From JABFRJ01 sp964389095 (GTDB taxonomy: Bacteria; Pseudomonadota; Alphaproteobacteria; Rhizobiales; Hyphomicrobiaceae): 6,228 nt of DNA. The notes below the pieces were generated by a model. It was not told where the DNA came from, made no database searches, and was given only the letters and a program-made list of their open reading frames with translations. The stretch lies in NCBI GenBank assembly GCA_964389095.1, contig CAYMEB010000271.1, forward strand, positions 1 to 6,228, in the 5' to 3' direction. The translations under genes were made by a program, and so were the position numbers. Every line of letters starts with the position of its first letter. Positions within the stretch are counted from its first letter, which is position 1. Below, piece by piece: positions 1 through 6,228 of the stretch.

Positions 1-1100
<1,100 letters not shown>

Positions 1101-1103
1101 CGC

Positions 1104-2156
1104 TCAGCCTCCAACCAGGACATCAGTCCAGAGCTGCGATGGATCCGGTTCGGGGCTTTGCTGAGCAAACTCGGCCGAGTCATTCACGATCTTGCGGATC
1201 TCCGCATCGATCGCCTTGAGCGCGGCTTCGTCGGCCATCTTGCCGTCGGTCAGGATCTTTCGGACGTGATCGATCGGATCGCGCTCGTTGCGGTACTTGT
1301 CGACCTCTTCCTTGGTCCGGTACTTCGCCGGATCACTCATCGAGTGGCCGCGATATCGATAGGTCTGCATCTCGAGGATGTAAGGACCGTTGCCGCCGCG
1401 TGCATGCTCCACTGCCCGCTCGCCCGCGGCGCGCACCGCCAGCACGTCCATACCGTCGACCTGCTCGCCCGGAATGCCGAACGCCTCGCCATGGCGATAG
1501 AGTTCGGTGATGGCCGAAGCGCGCTCGACCGAGGTGCCCATGCCGTAGCGGTTGTTCTCGATGATGTAGATGACCGGCAGCTTCCACAGCGCCGCCATGT
1601 TCATCGCCTCGTAGACCTGGCCCTGGTTCGCACTGCCGTCGCCGAAATAGGTCAGCGAGACGTTCTTGGTGCCCTGGTACTTGTGCGCGAAGGCGAGCCC
1701 CGTGCCGATCGGCACCTGGGCGCCCACGATGCCGTGGCCGCCGTAGAAATTCTTCTCGCGGCTGAACATGTGCATCGAGCCGCCCTTGCCCTTCGAGTAG
1801 CCGCCGCGGCGCCCGGTCAGCTCGGCCATGACGCCCTTGGGGTCCATGCCGCAGGCCAGCATGTGGCCGTGATCGCGGTAGGATGTGACGATCGCGTCCT
1901 TGTCGCCGATCGTCGACTGCATCCCCACCACGACGGCCTCCTGGCCGATGTAGAGATGGCAGAATCCGCCGATCAGACCCATGCCGTAAAGCTGTCCGGC
2001 ACGCTCCTCGAAACGACGGATCAGCAGCATGTATCGATAGAACTGCTTCAGGGTTTCGGGGTTGACGCTGTTGCTACCCGATCCAGGCGCCGTGGCAGGA
2101 GATTTCGTATCGGCTGGAAGAGCGACGACCTTCGGCTTGGTGGCCGGCTTTGCCAT
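1104..2156 (-). CDS. pdhA: Pyruvate dehydrogenase E1 component subunit alpha
   Basis: Alpha subunit of pyruvate dehydrogenase E1; binds thiamine diphosphate and Mg2+ and forms a heterotetramer with PdhB. The protein is 350 residues. Residues 1-30 are an Ala/Lys/Pro/Ser-rich, probably disordered tail. The catalytic domain follows, with FCHLYIGQEAVVVG (65-78), SYRDHGHMLACG (92-103) and GGSMHMF (125-131). The thiamine diphosphate motif begins at GDGSANQG (172-179) and ends at NN (201-202). YRYRGHSMSDP (266-276) corresponds to the loop phosphorylated in the mitochondrial enzyme. Start choice: the frame is open to an ATG at 2171, but the strong GAGGGG at 2164-2169 lies inside that extension and sits 7 nt before the ATG at 2154-2156, so the shorter start is preferred. 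The gene leads the pdhAB unit and follows ftsB after a gap of about 195 bp, which probably holds its promoter. Confidence 0.97.
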   Translation of the reverse strand: MAKPATKPKVVALPADTKSPATAPGSGSNSVNPETLKQFYRYMLLIRRFEERAGQLYGMGLIGGFCHLYIGQEAVVVGMQSTIGDKDAIVTSYRDHGHMLACGMDPKGVMAELTGRRGGYSKGKGGSMHMFSREKNFYGGHGIVGAQVPIGTGLAFAHKYQGTKNVSLTYFGDGSANQGQVYEAMNMAALWKLPVIYIIENNRYGMGTSVERASAITELYRHGEAFGIPGEQVDGMDVLAVRAAGERAVEHARGGNGPYILEMQTYRYRGHSMSDPAKYRTKEEVDKYRNERDPIDHVRKILTDGKMADEAALKAIDAEIRKIVNDSAEFAQQSPEPDPSQLWTDVLVGG

Positions 2157-2351
2157 GGCATTTCCCCTCAACTGCCCCGCAGCGGCTTATAGCATCGCCT
2201 ATGCCGATGTTGTTGATCTAGCAGTAAAAAACCAGATTGGGCCCGAGTGCGGCGCAGCATTTGAGCGATTGTTTTCCAGCGATAGAGTCGCCTGGAAAGT
2301 TTGTTGCGAGTTGCCGCGGAGCGGCACTGGGCAGTCGGGAGTTCGCCTGCT
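2157..2351 (-). promoter_or_regulatory. Intergenic leader upstream of pdhA, probable promoter region
   Basis: This gap of about 195 bp between the ftsB stop and the pdhA start is the longest non-coding stretch in the window and is more AT-rich than its surroundings near 2220-2310. On the minus strand TATAAG (2186-2191) resembles a -10 box about 30 nt before the ATG, but the hexamer 17 bp upstream (AACAAC) is a poor -35, so the assignment is tentative. A short hairpin (TGCCGC arms at 2312-2317 and 2321-2326) lies 26 nt past the ftsB stop without a following U-tract. GAGGGG at 2164-2169 is the pdhA ribosome-binding site. Separate pdhAB transcription is inferred from the gap length. Confidence 0.4.
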
Positions 2352-2651
2352 TCAGCGTGTCGGCGTGAAGACGATGATGTCGTCCTTGCGGGCATAGTTG
2401 AGCAGTGCGCGAGCCCGTTCGTCGAGCATGTCCGGATCCAGCGAGCCGTTGCGTAGGGCCGCGACTCGTCTCTCCCAGATCTTACGGGTGGCTTCAGCCT
2501 CGGCGAGATTCTGGTCGGCGATCTGCACTTCGCGTTGCAGTTGCGCCATGGCCAGCAGACCGCGATCGCCATTCACGAGGTGGTAACCGAAGTAACCGAA
2601 CAGCGTGGCGAAGATCAGCGGAGCCAGAATCTGACGCGGTCTCAACAACAT
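2352..2651 (-). CDS. ftsB: Septum formation initiator family protein (FtsB/DivIC-like)
   Basis: Small bitopic cell-division protein of the FtsB/DivIC family, which in other bacteria forms the FtsQ-FtsB-FtsL complex that activates septal peptidoglycan synthesis. The 99-residue product has a short basic N-terminus (MLLRPRQ), one transmembrane segment at about 8-26 and a periplasmic coiled coil at about 31-67. The C-terminal motif LDPDMLDERARALLNYARKDDIIVF (71-95) is typical of the alphaproteobacterial family. Start choice: the frame stays open to a TTG at 2699, but the ATG at 2649-2651 has CAGGA (2661-2665) 9 nt upstream and puts the membrane segment at the usual place, so the shorter form is used. 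A position before pdhA, with eno further upstream, is the conserved alphaproteobacterial context. An inverted repeat abuts the ribosome-binding site. Family assignment is firm; the gene symbol rests on synteny and architecture. Confidence 0.9.
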   Translation of the reverse strand: MLLRPRQILAPLIFATLFGYFGYHLVNGDRGLLAMAQLQREVQIADQNLAEAEATRKIWERRVAALRNGSLDPDMLDERARALLNYARKDDIIVFTPTR

Positions 2652-2665
2652 ATGCCGATTTCCTG

Positions 2666-2689
2666 ACACCATAGAGCAACATATGGTGT
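2666..2689 (-). repeat. 8-bp inverted repeat next to the ftsB ribosome-binding site
   Basis: Perfect 8-bp arms ACACCATA (2666-2673) and TATGGTGT (2682-2689) are separated by 8 nt, in the gap between the alaX stop and the ftsB start. The 3' arm on the ftsB strand directly touches the CAGGA ribosome-binding site. No U-run follows, so it is not a classical terminator for alaX. It could be an operator or a leader hairpin. The structure is seen directly; any function is inference. Confidence 0.45.
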
Positions 2690-2720
2690 TGGAAATCAAG
2701 GATTTTCGCCGGGAATGCCC

Positions 2721-3434
2721 CTAGGACCCAAGGCCGATGCGGACGCGTCTGTTGTGCCGTCCCTTGTTGTCGATCTTCAGAATGCGCACCGGCGGCGAGC
2801 CGCCGGTAGATGCGAGATGCGTTCCGCCACAGGCCTGACGATCGAGGCCGACGATCTCGACGACCCGGATGTTTCCGTCCGGCGTCGGCGGCGGCGCCAC
2901 CGACCGGCTGCGGATCAGGCCTTTCTCAGCCTGAGCCTCGTGCATCGGAACGTACACGAAGCTCAGCGGCACGTCCTGACGGATGATGTCGTTGATCGAC
3001 CCTTCCAGGGCGCGCAGGCGATCGTTGTCGGCACCCGGCACGTCGAAATCCATGCGCGCCGTACCGTCCTCGGCCATCTGCACGCCGGTCACCAACGCAC
3101 CGTCGAATTGCTGGAATACCAGCGCGTTCAGCACGTGGGTGTCGGTATGGAGCTGCCGCATCTTCTGCCGGAACTCGGCATCGACGGCGGCCTCGACCGT
3201 GCCGGCGACCTCAATCTGCGTATCCAGGAGATGCCAGAGCTTGCCGGCCGACACCTCGAAGCCGGCGATCCGGGCCTCGCCGCCCGTCCAGCGCACGATG
3301 CCACGATCCGCAAGCTGCCCTCCGCCGCCGGGATAGAACGGCGTATCGGTGAGCACGATGCGGCCAGGCCGAGCATCGGTCACAGAGGTTTCGAGAGTCA
3401 GCGTGTCGGGATGGTCATGGCAGTAAAGATGCAT
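2721..3434 (-). CDS. alaX: Alanyl-tRNA editing protein, AlaX-M type
   Basis: Free-standing trans-editing protein related to the editing domain of alanyl-tRNA synthetase. It hydrolyses mischarged Ser-tRNA(Ala), and perhaps Gly-tRNA(Ala), in the cytoplasm. The protein is 237 residues, the size of the AlaX-M class, which keeps the N-terminal glycine-rich domain but lacks the synthetase body. Visible motifs are FYPGGGGQ (33-40), the zinc/catalytic HTDTH (H96, H100) and CGGTH (C202, H206), so the full metal-binding set is intact. The C-terminus is basic (NKGRHNRRVRIG). The ATG at 3432-3434 follows an AAGGGCGAGG ribosome-binding region buried in a hairpin. It lies 60 bp downstream of the AraC-family gene on the same strand and has its own copy of the 18-bp motif in its leader. 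Cotranscription with araC is possible. The family is certain; the exact substrate is inferred. Confidence 0.94.
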   Translation of the reverse strand: MHLYCHDHPDTLTLETSVTDARPGRIVLTDTPFYPGGGGQLADRGIVRWTGGEARIAGFEVSAGKLWHLLDTQIEVAGTVEAAVDAEFRQKMRQLHTDTHVLNALVFQQFDGALVTGVQMAEDGTARMDFDVPGADNDRLRALEGSINDIIRQDVPLSFVYVPMHEAQAEKGLIRSRSVAPPPTPDGNIRVVEIVGLDRQACGGTHLASTGGSPPVRILKIDNKGRHNRRVRIGLGS

Positions 3435-3435
3435 T

Positions 3436-3453
3436 CCTCGCCCTTAGGCGAGG
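3436..3453 (-). promoter_or_regulatory. Hairpin covering the alaX ribosome-binding site
   Basis: On the alaX strand CCTCGCC (3442-3436 complement: arm pair 3447-3453 and 3436-3442) can fold as a perfect 7-bp stem with a 4-nt TAAG loop. The 3' arm contains the GGCGAGG just before the ATG at 3434, and the loop plus arm contain the AAGGG that would act as Shine-Dalgarno sequence. In mRNA the stem would occlude ribosome binding. The inverted repeat is seen directly; translational control is inference. Confidence 0.5.
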
Positions 3454-3464
3454 TACCGCCAGCC

Positions 3465-3482
3465 GTATTGGCGAAAATTGCC
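3465..3482 (-). promoter_or_regulatory. 18-bp motif upstream of alaX, candidate AraC operator (copy 2)
   Basis: Read towards alaX the site is GGCAATTTTCGCCAATAC, ending 30 nt before the alaX ATG. It matches the site at 4327-4344 at 16 of 18 positions, in the same orientation and at the same distance from a start codon. Two half-sites, GCAAT and CCAAT, begin 10 bp apart, one helical turn, as expected for the two helix-turn-helix units of an AraC-family protein. A weaker hairpin (CGCCA and TGGCG arms, 3457-3473) overlaps it. Binding by the adjacent regulator is inference. Confidence 0.6.
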
Positions 3483-3494
3483 CCAGCTCGACGA

Positions 3495-4325
3495 TCAGGC
3501 AGCGGCTGCGCGTGCGAACTGCATCGGCGTTATGCCGTAGCAACGCTTGAAATGGCGATTGAGCGCGCTCTGGTCGTAGAACCCGACATCTGTCGCCACG
3601 TCGGCCGGCGCCTGCTGCCGGCGCAGGCGCCGACAGGCCATGCCGAGCCTGATCTGTGTCAGGTAGGTGTGCAGGGTGAGCCCAGCACAGCGTTTGAACA
3701 AGCCGATCAGTTGGAATGTCGTCACCCCTACCTCGCGGGCGAGCGCATCGAGGCAGAGGTCGCTTGCATAGTCGGTGCGCATGCGTTCGCGGACGCGCTC
3801 GAAGATCGCGCGATCGCGCCGCCCTTCTTCGATGCGCATCGGCCGGCTGCCGTGCCGTCGAAACAGCTCGCCGAATCCCGCGATCAGCAATTCGTGCTCG
3901 CGAAAAACGTCCCGCCCCTCTTCCAGGGCGCAGTGCATGGCGAGGAATGCCCCGATCAGGTCCGGATCGGCGAAGGTGTTGCGCGTGAAATAGGGCACCT
4001 CGGCAACGCCGAGGCCGGCAGCTACGCGCCCCAGCGCCGGACGAGTCAGGTAGAGCGAGCGGTAGCGCCAGCGTGCGCTGCGCCCCATCCAGCCGCCGTG
4101 CGGCTCTTCGGGGTTGAACACAAACAGCGTCGACGGCGTGGCGGCCTGCAGCTCTCCCCTGCTCTTCACCACCGAGCCGCCCTGCTCGGTGATGGCGATC
4201 ACCAGCGCGTCGTGGGTGTGCTGCGGATATTCGTGCGTCGTAAAGTCCGCATGCATCAGACTGAGGCCGTCGAGATGCCGGTCCCACCAGTATTGCGCAG
4301 CATTAAGAGGATCACGCCGGGGCAT
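3495..4325 (-). CDS. AraC-family transcriptional regulator with N-terminal cupin-type sensor domain
   Basis: A 276-residue regulator in the usual AraC two-domain layout. The N-terminal half resembles the AraC-type cupin ligand-binding domain: EYPQHTHDALVIAITEQGG (33-50) with the histidine pair of HTHD (36-39), then FVFNPEEPHGG (68-78). The C-terminal half carries two helix-turn-helix motifs, the first at about 189-213 (LCLDALAREVGVTTFQLIGLFKRCAG) and the second at about 241-262 (ADVATDVGFYDQSALNRHFKR), ending in the family signature YGITPMQFAR. The ATG at 4323-4325 is chosen; a TTG at 4331 would add two residues. Neither has a clear ribosome-binding site, and the candidate operator lies one base from the ATG. 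It is divergent from the ABM gene and upstream of alaX, both of which carry the shared motif, so it is the likely local regulator and may repress itself. The ligand is unknown; an amino acid would fit the alaX link but is only a guess. Confidence 0.9.
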   Translation of the reverse strand: MPRRDPLNAAQYWWDRHLDGLSLMHADFTTHEYPQHTHDALVIAITEQGGSVVKSRGELQAATPSTLFVFNPEEPHGGWMGRSARWRYRSLYLTRPALGRVAAGLGVAEVPYFTRNTFADPDLIGAFLAMHCALEEGRDVFREHELLIAGFGELFRRHGSRPMRIEEGRRDRAIFERVRERMRTDYASDLCLDALAREVGVTTFQLIGLFKRCAGLTLHTYLTQIRLGMACRRLRRQQAPADVATDVGFYDQSALNRHFKRCYGITPMQFARAAAA

Positions 4326-4326
4326 C

Positions 4327-4344
4327 GGCAATTTTTACCAATAC
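4327..4344 (+). promoter_or_regulatory. 18-bp motif in the araC/ABM divergent region, candidate AraC operator (copy 1)
   Basis: Read towards the ABM gene the site is GGCAATTTTTACCAATAC, ending 30 nt before the ATG at 4375. It differs from the alaX copy at only two central positions. GCAAT (4328-4332) and CCAAT (4338-4342) start 10 bp apart. On the other strand it lies immediately next to the araC start codon, so a bound protein would block araC expression while sitting upstream of the ABM promoter. Binding is inferred from position and arrangement. Confidence 0.6.
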
Positions 4345-4374
4345 CGGCCCCGCACCCGCCACTAGGTCGAGGGC

Positions 4375-4686
4375 ATGATCGCACGCACCTGGCGCGGCCG
4401 CGCCTCCACAGCCAATGCCCCGGCCTATGCTGGCCATTTCACCCGAAACGTCGCGCCCGAGCTGAAGCGCCTGTCCGGCAATCGCGGGGCCTGGCTGCTG
4501 CAACGGTCGACGGTCACAGAGACGGAGTTCCTGGCGATCACCTTCTGGGACTCGCGCGAAGCGATCAGGGCTTTTGCTGGAGAGGATATTGCCAAGGCTC
4601 ACGTCGAGCCGCAGGCGCGTGCGGTGCTGTCGAGTTTCGACGAGTTCGCTGATCACTACGAGATCGCGTTCAGCTCCTACGCCTGA
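4375..4686 (+). CDS. ABM-like (antibiotic biosynthesis monooxygenase fold) small protein, function unknown
   Basis: A 103-residue cytoplasmic protein without signal peptide or membrane segment. It resembles the dimeric alpha/beta-barrel ABM family: MIARTWRGRA forms a first strand, about 16-32 a helix (AYAGHFTRNVAPELKRL), GAWLLQRSTVTETEFLAITFWDS (38-60) the central strands, REAIRAFAGED (61-71) a helix, and ADHYEIAF (92-99) the last strand. Despite the family name, members include monooxygenases, haem-degrading enzymes and many proteins of unknown reaction, and no catalytic residues can be assigned here. Start: ATG at 4375 after AGG (4364-4366) and GAGGG (4369-4373). It is the only rightward gene in the window, divergent from araC and overlapping the 3' end of cobF by 17 bp. 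The candidate AraC site 31-48 bp upstream suggests control by that regulator. Confidence 0.8.
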   Translation: MIARTWRGRASTANAPAYAGHFTRNVAPELKRLSGNRGAWLLQRSTVTETEFLAITFWDSREAIRAFAGEDIAKAHVEPQARAVLSSFDEFADHYEIAFSSYA

Positions 4687-5404
4687 GCAGATAAGTATCC
4701 ATGATCCAACCGTGCCGCCGGCGCGCCTCGGCACGGGTCTTCTCGATTTCGCCCTTCACGTCCGCCAGCCGGCCGGACACCAGAACTTCATCAGGCGTAC
4801 CGAGATAGGCACCCCAGAAGATGTCGTAGTCGCCGGGCACGTGAGCGAAGGCCTGGTCGCCATCGAGAAGGACCACGCAGTCGACCTCCTCGGGCAGACC
4901 GAGCATCGCCTTCCGCCCGGTCGTGAGCAGAACCGGCTCGCCGATCCGGTTGAGCGGGATCCTGTGGCGCGCGGCGAGTGCCTGAACGGCGCTGATGCCC
5001 GGGATCACCTCAACCTCGGCGGAAAGCCGCTCCAGGAGGCGCAGCGTGCTGTCGTAGAGCATCGGGTCGCCCCATACGAGGAAGCCGCCAACCTTGCCGT
5101 CGGGCAGGTGCTCGGCGAAGAGCTTTTCGTACTTGGCTGTCAGCGCGGCATGCCAGTCGTCGACGGCGCTGCGATAATCGTCGCCCGCCGCGCGGCGCCG
5201 GGGAATCGCGACGCTTATCGTCCGGTGCTTCGGCTCCTCGATGAAACGCGCAAGGATGCGCTCGCGCAATTCGCGGAGCCCCGATTTCTCTTCGCCCTTG
5301 TCGGGAATGAAGAACACGTCGACCCGGTTAAGGGCATCGATCGCCTGGACCGTGAGGTAGTCCGGATTGCCTGCGCCGATGCCGATGACCAGGATCTTGC
5401 GCAT
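4670..5404 (-). CDS. cobF: Precorrin-6A synthase (deacetylating), CobF
   Basis: S-adenosylmethionine-dependent tetrapyrrole methylase of the aerobic cobalamin pathway. It methylates precorrin-5 at C-1 with loss of the extruded acetyl group as acetate, giving precorrin-6A. The 244-residue protein shows the family marks: the N-terminal glycine-rich loop GIGAGNPDYLT (8-18), the second SAM-site motif VWGDPMLYDST (110-120) and PGISAVQALAARHRIPLN (135-152), close to the usual CobF length of about 250. The start codon at 5402-5404 shares one base with the eno stop (TGATG), and there is no good ribosome-binding site, so translation is probably coupled to eno. The 3' end overlaps the convergent ABM gene by 17 bp. 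No other cobalamin gene is in the window, so this cob gene is solitary here. Assignment is strong against related methylases (CobI, CobJ, CobM) because of the PGISAVQALAARH stretch and the length. Confidence 0.9.
   Translation of the reverse strand: MRKILVIGIGAGNPDYLTVQAIDALNRVDVFFIPDKGEEKSGLRELRERILARFIEEPKHRTISVAIPRRRAAGDDYRSAVDDWHAALTAKYEKLFAEHLPDGKVGGFLVWGDPMLYDSTLRLLERLSAEVEVIPGISAVQALAARHRIPLNRIGEPVLLTTGRKAMLGLPEEVDCVVLLDGDQAFAHVPGDYDIFWGAYLGTPDEVLVSGRLADVKGEIEKTRAEARRRHGWIMDTYLLRRRS
4710..4736 (+). terminator. Possible weak terminator hairpin for the ABM gene, inside cobF
   Basis: A perfect 8-bp stem, CCGTGCCG (4710-4717) and CGGCACGG (4729-4736), with an 11-nt loop starts 24 nt after the ABM stop. 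The downstream run (GTCTTCTCGATTT) is only moderately T-rich, so it is at best a weak intrinsic terminator. It lies within the 3' coding part of cobF on the opposite strand and may be a by-product of GC-rich coding sequence. Confidence 0.3.
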
Positions 5405-6228
5405 CAGGTGCCGCGGATGACCGACCTGCCGGCGTAACGGGCCTGGGTGCCGAGCTGTTCCTCGATGCGGAGGAGCTGGTTGTATTTAGCGAGTCGATCC
5501 GAACGGGACAGCGAACCGGTCTTGATCTGGCCGCAGTTCGTGGCCACCGCAAGGTCGGCGATGGTCGAATCCTCGGTCTCGCCCGAGCGATGCGACATCA
5601 CTGCGCCGTAGTTGGCATTCCGCGCCATCGACACGGCTTCCATGGTCTCGGTCAGCGAACCGATCTGGTTGACCTTGACCAGGATCGCGTTGGCTAGTCC
5701 GTCCTTGATGCCCTGGGCGAGACGCTTGGGATTGGTGACGAAGAGATCGTCGCCGACCAGCTGGATTTTCTTGCCGAGCTTGTCGGTGATCGCCTTCCAG
5801 CCCTTCATGTCGTCCTCGGCCATGCCGTCTTCGATCGAAATGATCGGATACTTGGCGACGAGCGCGGCGTAGTAACCCACCATGCCGCCCTGATCGAGCG
5901 ATTTGCCCTCGCCTTCCAGCTCGTACTTGCCGTTCTTGAAGAACTCGGTCGAGGCCGGATCGAGCGCCAGCATGATGTCCTCGCCGGGACGATAGCCCGC
6001 CTTCTCGATCGACTTCATGATGAAGGAGAGCGCCTCATCGGCGGTGGCGAGATTCGGGGCGAAGCCGCCCTCGTCGCCGACATTGGTGTTGTGGCCGGCG
6101 TCCTTGAGCTGGACACGCAGCGCGTGGAACACCTCGGAGCCCATGCGCAGCGCCTCGGAGAAGCGGTCGGCGCCGACCGGCATGATCATGAATTCCTGAA
6201 TATCGATCGGATTGTCGGCATGGGCGCC
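5404..6228 (-). CDS. eno: Enolase (partial, 5' end outside window)
   Basis: Phosphopyruvate hydratase, which interconverts 2-phosphoglycerate and phosphoenolpyruvate in glycolysis and gluconeogenesis. The window holds the C-terminal 274 residues of a protein usually about 425 long, entering at GAHADNPIDIQEFMIMPVGA. All expected active-site elements of the TIM-barrel domain are present: the histidine of GAHADNP, the acid residue in VGDEGGFAP, the three Mg2+ ligands in ALDPASTEFF, ISIEDGMAEDD and LVGDDLFVTN, the catalytic base lysine in ILVKVNQIGS, the substrate-binding SHRSGETED and the lysine of QIKTGSLSRSDR. An ATG at 6187-6189 is internal (MIMP) and is not the start. The TGA at 5404-5406 overlaps the cobF ATG by one base. 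No sign of damage. Confidence 0.97.
   Translation of the reverse strand, partial: GAHADNPIDIQEFMIMPVGADRFSEALRMGSEVFHALRVQLKDAGHNTNVGDEGGFAPNLATADEALSFIMKSIEKAGYRPGEDIMLALDPASTEFFKNGKYELEGEGKSLDQGGMVGYYAALVAKYPIISIEDGMAEDDMKGWKAITDKLGKKIQLVGDDLFVTNPKRLAQGIKDGLANAILVKVNQIGSLTETMEAVSMARNANYGAVMSHRSGETEDSTIADLAVATNCGQIKTGSLSRSDRLAKYNQLLRIEEQLGTQARYAGRSVIRGT

Noticed and set aside
1158..2192. 344-codon plus-strand open frame opposite pdhA
   Set aside because: Antisense to pdhA, with low-complexity His/Arg/Val/Leu-rich composition and no recognisable motif.
2226..2326. Hairpin at 2312-2326 and a T6 run (2226-2231, minus strand) as an ftsB terminator
   Set aside because: The stem is only 6 bp and the T-run is about 80 nt further on, with no stable stem directly before it; they do not form one intrinsic terminator.
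3606..3632. 9-bp perfect inverted repeat with 9-nt loop
   Set aside because: It lies within the second DNA-binding region of araC, coding for an Arg/Gln/Ala stretch in very GC-rich codons; chance composition is the simplest explanation.
3415..4287. 290-codon minus-strand frame in a different phase over araC
   Set aside because: Arg/Ala/Pro-rich alternative phase of the regulator gene; the other phase has clear AraC helix-turn-helix motifs.
2715..4652. 645-codon plus-strand open frame across alaX, araC and the ABM gene
   Set aside because: Although the longest open frame in the window, it is antisense to alaX and araC, both with intact family motifs, and overlaps the ABM gene in another frame. 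Its length reflects high GC content.
4574..5437. 287-codon plus-strand open frame opposite cobF
   Set aside because: Antisense to the well-supported cobF and the end of eno; composition typical of a shadow frame.
6187..6189. ATG as the enolase start
   Set aside because: The frame and conserved enolase sequence (GAHADNPIDIQEF) continue upstream to the window edge, so this is an internal methionine.

Overview
The window is GC-rich, densely coding DNA that is almost entirely core metabolism on the minus strand. It most likely comes from an alphaproteobacterial chromosome. The evidence is the gene order enolase, FtsB/DivIC, PdhA, PdhB, together with a PdhB that carries its own N-terminal lipoyl domain; both are characteristic of Alphaproteobacteria. 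CobF points to the aerobic (late-cobalt) cobalamin pathway. Genus cannot be told from the sequence alone.

Layout from right to left, the direction of transcription for most genes. (1) The C-terminal two thirds of enolase (eno) enters from the right edge. Its stop overlaps the start of cobF (precorrin-6A synthase) by one base. (2) cobF converges with, and overlaps by 17 bp, a small plus-strand gene for an ABM-like (dimeric alpha/beta barrel) protein. (3) That gene is divergent from an AraC-family regulator, with only about 50 bp between the two starts. (4) The regulator is followed on its own strand by a free-standing alanyl-tRNA editing protein of the AlaX-M type. (5) Then come ftsB (cell division) and, after a gap of about 195 bp, pdhA and pdhB, the two E1 subunits of pyruvate dehydrogenase. 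They are separated by 3 nt, and pdhB runs off the left edge after 366 residues.

The usual alphaproteobacterial block eno-ftsB-pdhA-pdhB is therefore interrupted by about 2.7 kb holding cobF, the ABM gene, araC and alaX. The most interesting signal lies in this insert. An 18-bp motif, identical at 16 of 18 positions, occurs once upstream of the ABM gene and once upstream of alaX. Each copy is in the same orientation relative to its gene and ends exactly 30 nt before the ATG, although the rest of the two leaders does not align. The motif contains two (G/C)CAAT half-sites 10 bp apart, an arrangement that suits an AraC-type dimeric contact. The copy beside the ABM gene also abuts the start codon of araC. 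The simplest reading is a small local regulon in which the AraC protein controls the ABM gene and alaX and probably represses itself. Further structure includes a hairpin covering the alaX ribosome-binding site and an 8-bp inverted repeat next to the ftsB ribosome-binding site. No RNA genes, CRISPR arrays, insertion sequences or prophage genes were seen.
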